The translations under genes and the position numbers were made by a program. From contig CASFXH010000007.1 in the NCBI GenBank assembly GCA_949298575.1, forward strand, positions 1 through 64,000: a DNA stretch of 64,000 bases, written 5' to 3'. Position 1 is the first letter of the stretch. Each line of letters opens with the position of its first letter. The notes beneath the pieces are model-generated. The model was not told the origin of the DNA and ran no database searches. It saw only the letters and a program-made list of their open reading frames with translations. Of this stretch, positions 61,850-64,000 are shown one piece after another. The DNA comes from an uncultured Parabacteroides sp. Its GTDB lineage: Bacteria > Bacteroidota > Bacteroidia > Bacteroidales > Tannerellaceae.

Positions 61850-61879
61850 TGACAACTGTATCTCAATAACACTCTATCG

Positions 61880-61920
61880 AAAGGGAGGGATGTTCGGCCG
61901 AACGTTCTTCCCTTTCTCTT
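61880..61920 (+). terminator. terminator between rplY and pth
   Basis: Long stem AAAGGGAGGGATGTTCGG/CCGAACGTTCTTCCCTTT with three wobble or mismatch positions, then CTCTTATC. It separates rplY from pth. Confidence 0.75.
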
Positions 61921-61939
61921 ATCTAGATCGACAAAAACG

Positions 61940-62503
61940 ATGAAGTACTTAATTACTGGATTAGGAAACATAGGGCCAGAATACTTAGGCACACGGCACA
62001 ATATCGGTTTCCGTATTGTCAATCGCTTGGTAGATAGCCAAGGCGCCTTTTTTACGGAAGAGCGCTATGGCGCCATCGCCCGAACAAGGGTCAAGAACCG
62101 TGAACTGGTCGTCTTGAAGCCAAACACGTTCATGAACCTCAGCGGAAACGCGGTACGCTATTGGCTGCAAAAAGAGAATATCCCCATCGAGAACCTCTTG
62201 GTGGTGGTCGACGATATCGCCCTTCCTTTCGGCGCCCTGCGACTAAAACCCCAAGGGAGCGACGCGGGACATAATGGGCTGAAAAATATAGCTCAAATGC
62301 TCGGCACGCAAAACTATGCCCGTCTGCGTTTCGGGATCGGCAACGATTTCCCGAGAGGGGCACAGATCGACTACGTTCTGGGGAAATTTCCAGAAGAGCA
62401 ACTCCAGCAAATGCCCCCCCTATTAGACGAGGCGGTCGAGATCATCAAGAGCTTCTGCCTCGCGGGCATACAAATCACGATGAATCAATTCAACCATAAA
62501 TAA
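61940..62503 (+). CDS. pth: peptidyl-tRNA hydrolase
   Basis: The 187-residue enzyme recycles tRNA from stalled peptidyl-tRNA. Signature pieces: [21 protein letters not shown] (7-27; catalytic His at 20), [16 protein letters not shown] (around 60-75), [30 protein letters not shown] (around 90-118) and [10 protein letters not shown]. It is followed 12 bases later by the S4-domain gene. Confidence 0.97.
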   Translation: MKYLITGLGNIGPEYLGTRHNIGFRIVNRLVDSQGAFFTEERYGAIARTRVKNRELVVLKPNTFMNLSGNAVRYWLQKENIPIENLLVVVDDIALPFGALRLKPQGSDAGHNGLKNIAQMLGTQNYARLRFGIGNDFPRGAQIDYVLGKFPEEQLQQMPPLLDEAVEIIKSFCLAGIQITMNQFNHK

Positions 62504-62515
62504 AAACAAAAAGGC

Positions 62516-62947
62516 ATGGACGAAGTTCGCATCGATAAATGGCTTTGGGCCACCCGCGTGTTCAAGACACGCACCATCGCGGCAGAGGCTTGCAAGAAAG
62601 GACGGATCATGATCAACAACACCCCCATCAAGCCCTCACGCATGATCAAGGTGGGCGATACCATCCAGGTACGCAAGCCGCCGGTCACGTTCTCGTTCAA
62701 GGTCCTGGCGTTGGCCCAGAATCGCATGGGCGCGAAACTCGTCCCCCAATACTTGGAGAACGTCACCACGCCTGACCAATACGAGATCCTCGAGATGAAC
62801 AAGATTTCCGGATTCGTCAACCGGGCGAAAGGTCTGGGACGGCCAACCAAAAAGGAACGCCGGGAACTGGAGCAATTCACCGAACCTTCTTACGGTTACG
62901 ACCTCTTCGACTTCGATCAGGACTGGGACGAGGACGACGAGGAATGA
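62516..62947 (+). CDS. S4-domain RNA-binding protein (HslR-like)
   Basis: The 143-residue protein begins with an S4 domain (1-60: RIDKWLWATRVFKTRTIAAEACKKGRIMINNTPIKPSRMIKVGDTIQV), as in HslR/RlbA, which rescues blocked 50S subunits carrying peptidyl-tRNA. The C-terminus is very acidic (DFDQDWDEDDEE). Being next to pth, which acts on the same substrate, supports a shared role in ribosome rescue. Confidence 0.9.
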   Translation: MDEVRIDKWLWATRVFKTRTIAAEACKKGRIMINNTPIKPSRMIKVGDTIQVRKPPVTFSFKVLALAQNRMGAKLVPQYLENVTTPDQYEILEMNKISGFVNRAKGLGRPTKKERRELEQFTEPSYGYDLFDFDQDWDEDDEE

Positions 62948-62965
62948 GGAATCAACATATTTTAC

Positions 62966-62973
62966 TACATTCG
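62966..62973 (+). promoter_or_regulatory. -7 box of the DUF3843 gene
   Basis: TACATTCG matches the TAnnTTCG variant and lies 36 bases before the next ATG. Confidence 0.45.
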
Positions 62974-63008
62974 CGCACATATCAATCAACAAAATAGTAC
63001 GTATTGAC

Positions 63009-64000
63009 ATGAAGAACATCAAGATTTATCCTAAAGACTGGATGACTTTACATCCTTATAAACAGAGCACGCCCGTCGACGCTTACTATGCCGGCTTGGC
63101 CAACCGCATCCACGAGATGATGGTACGCACCGAGCTGATCAACTCGTTCGAGCCCGACGACGCCAAGCAAATCTGCCTCCGCATGGCCGCTTATTTCGAA
63201 GACGTCATCTCCGGACTCGGCATCTGGCGGGCGTTCATCACGAAACATCAACAACTGTTTGGCAAATACTTGCCTTTCTATACGACTGACGATCACTACT
63301 ACGACGACGAGGTGAACTACGAGGATGTCCGTTTCCTCCTTTGGCATTTCACCCAGTTCTATCATGGGCTGAAAAAAGGCACGTTCGTCAGCCCTGACAA
63401 TCCCGCGAACGAGTCGACCTCTTTGCTGATCTATAACATGTTTTGCGATGAGTGGACCACGGCGCCCGACAATCCGCGGATGAAGGCTTTCTTCGAGCAA
63501 GAGGCTCGCTACGGCGATCAGGAACACTACGAGCCGCTGCTTTTCTGGTTCCACTACCACTCGTACCTCTTCCCCGACGCGAACATGGAGCTGACCGAAT
63601 ACACGCAAGCGCTTTGGAGGGAGAACAATCGTACTCAAGAGCAACTGAACGAGATGATCATGGACACGCACCAGAAACTGGCCTATGTCGGGAAAACACC
63701 CTTGCTGGCCTTGACCTCGCCCCAATGGCTGGCTCTCATCTTCCCTGAAAGCCATCCGGACTACGCGTTCATCCGCGAGGTGGCCGAGCAATCGCAAGCC
63801 GTCCTGCCGCAAGAGTTGATCGACCGCAACAAGCAGGAATACGAGCAGTTCACGACCATCGCCAACGGGCAGCCCATCCTCTACTTCCCAAAAGCGGATG
63901 AGCTGGAAAGTTTCTTGAAAGAGAAAATGCCCGACATCGCCGGACCGGATTACCACTTGCCCACCAACCTGCGTGGTCGCCGGCTCGCCCTCTACGCGAC
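63009..64000 (+). CDS. DUF3843-family protein, 3' part missing
   Basis: The frame is open from the ATG at 63009 to the window end, giving 330 residues without a stop. The start MKNIKIYPKDWMTLHPYKQSTPVDAYYAGLANRI and the phrase CLRMAAYFEDVISGLGIWRAFITKHQQLFGKYLPFY match what I recall of DUF3843 proteins of Bacteroidales. No signal peptide or membrane helix. Function unknown. It is rich in Tyr, Trp, Phe and His (FWFHYHSYLF). Confidence 0.87.
   Translation, partial: MKNIKIYPKDWMTLHPYKQSTPVDAYYAGLANRIHEMMVRTELINSFEPDDAKQICLRMAAYFEDVISGLGIWRAFITKHQQLFGKYLPFYTTDDHYYDDEVNYEDVRFLLWHFTQFYHGLKKGTFVSPDNPANESTSLLIYNMFCDEWTTAPDNPRMKAFFEQEARYGDQEHYEPLLFWFHYHSYLFPDANMELTEYTQALWRENNRTQEQLNEMIMDTHQKLAYVGKTPLLALTSPQWLALIFPESHPDYAFIREVAEQSQAVLPQELIDRNKQEYEQFTTIANGQPILYFPKADELESFLKEKMPDIAGPDYHLPTNLRGRRLALYA

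Overview
The window is chromosomal DNA of a Bacteroidales bacterium, probably from the Parabacteroides/Tannerella/Porphyromonas side of the order. The evidence is two SusC/SusD outer-membrane pairs, many promoters of the Bacteroidetes form (TTTG, about 19 bases, then TAnnTTTG or TAnnTTCG), signal peptides ending in lipoprotein Cys, a C10 protease with a sorting-like tail, reverse rubrerythrin, and DUF families (3843, 4491, 4837, 6261) that I associate with this order. The species cannot be fixed by eye. No rRNA, transposase, prophage or CRISPR array is visible; one tRNA (Pro, TGG) is present.

Layout. 1-3.8 kb: end of an aminotransferase, YqgE, and a leftward thioredoxin-recR-glycosyltransferase-GNAT run. 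3.9-9.8 kb: leftward xylose catabolism genes (CNNM membrane protein, xylB, xylA, xylE). 9.9-12.3 kb: pheS and a DUF6261 protein with an acidic Pro/Gly tail, then a 42-bp tandem repeat. 12.3-16.8 kb: an outer-membrane barrel protein divergent from a histidine kinase/response regulator pair. 16.9-24.6 kb: a leftward PHP phosphoesterase-SusC-SusD operon divergent from an Fsr-like exporter. 24.6-27.5 kb: small accessory genes (HicAB, DUF2442, MGMT, YbjQ, a 69-aa protein) with two very long hairpins. 27.5-32.6 kb: a second SusC/SusD pair with a textbook promoter and the codon use of a highly expressed operon. 32.6-34.9 kb: a repeat-rich island with two opposed HigBA-type toxin-antitoxin modules. 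35-41.8 kb: rubrerythrin, S9 peptidase, SPOR lipoprotein, tRNA-Pro, a lipoprotein plus C10 protease, DUF4491. 41.8-59.4 kb: envelope housekeeping in leftward operons: sigma-54 activator-LptE-TPR-SecG; a four-gene lipid head-group cassette; rlmN-DUF4837-pdxA; PpiD-like foldase; coaX-barrel-TPR-LptC-CNNM. 59.5-64 kb: HdeD-like protein, AraC regulator, L25, Pth, S4 protein and a DUF3843 protein cut by the window end.

The most unusual signal is not a gene. At least four intergenic spots (27.1, 32.7, 32.9 and 51.6 kb) carry short tandem arrays with a period of 22-24 bp, each unit made of a 14-19-bp near-palindrome plus a short spacer; two more arrays (12.05 and 48.04 kb) have a 41-42-bp period with two imperfect palindromes per unit. 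Two of the loci share the same core sequence. I cannot explain them by any standard feature type.
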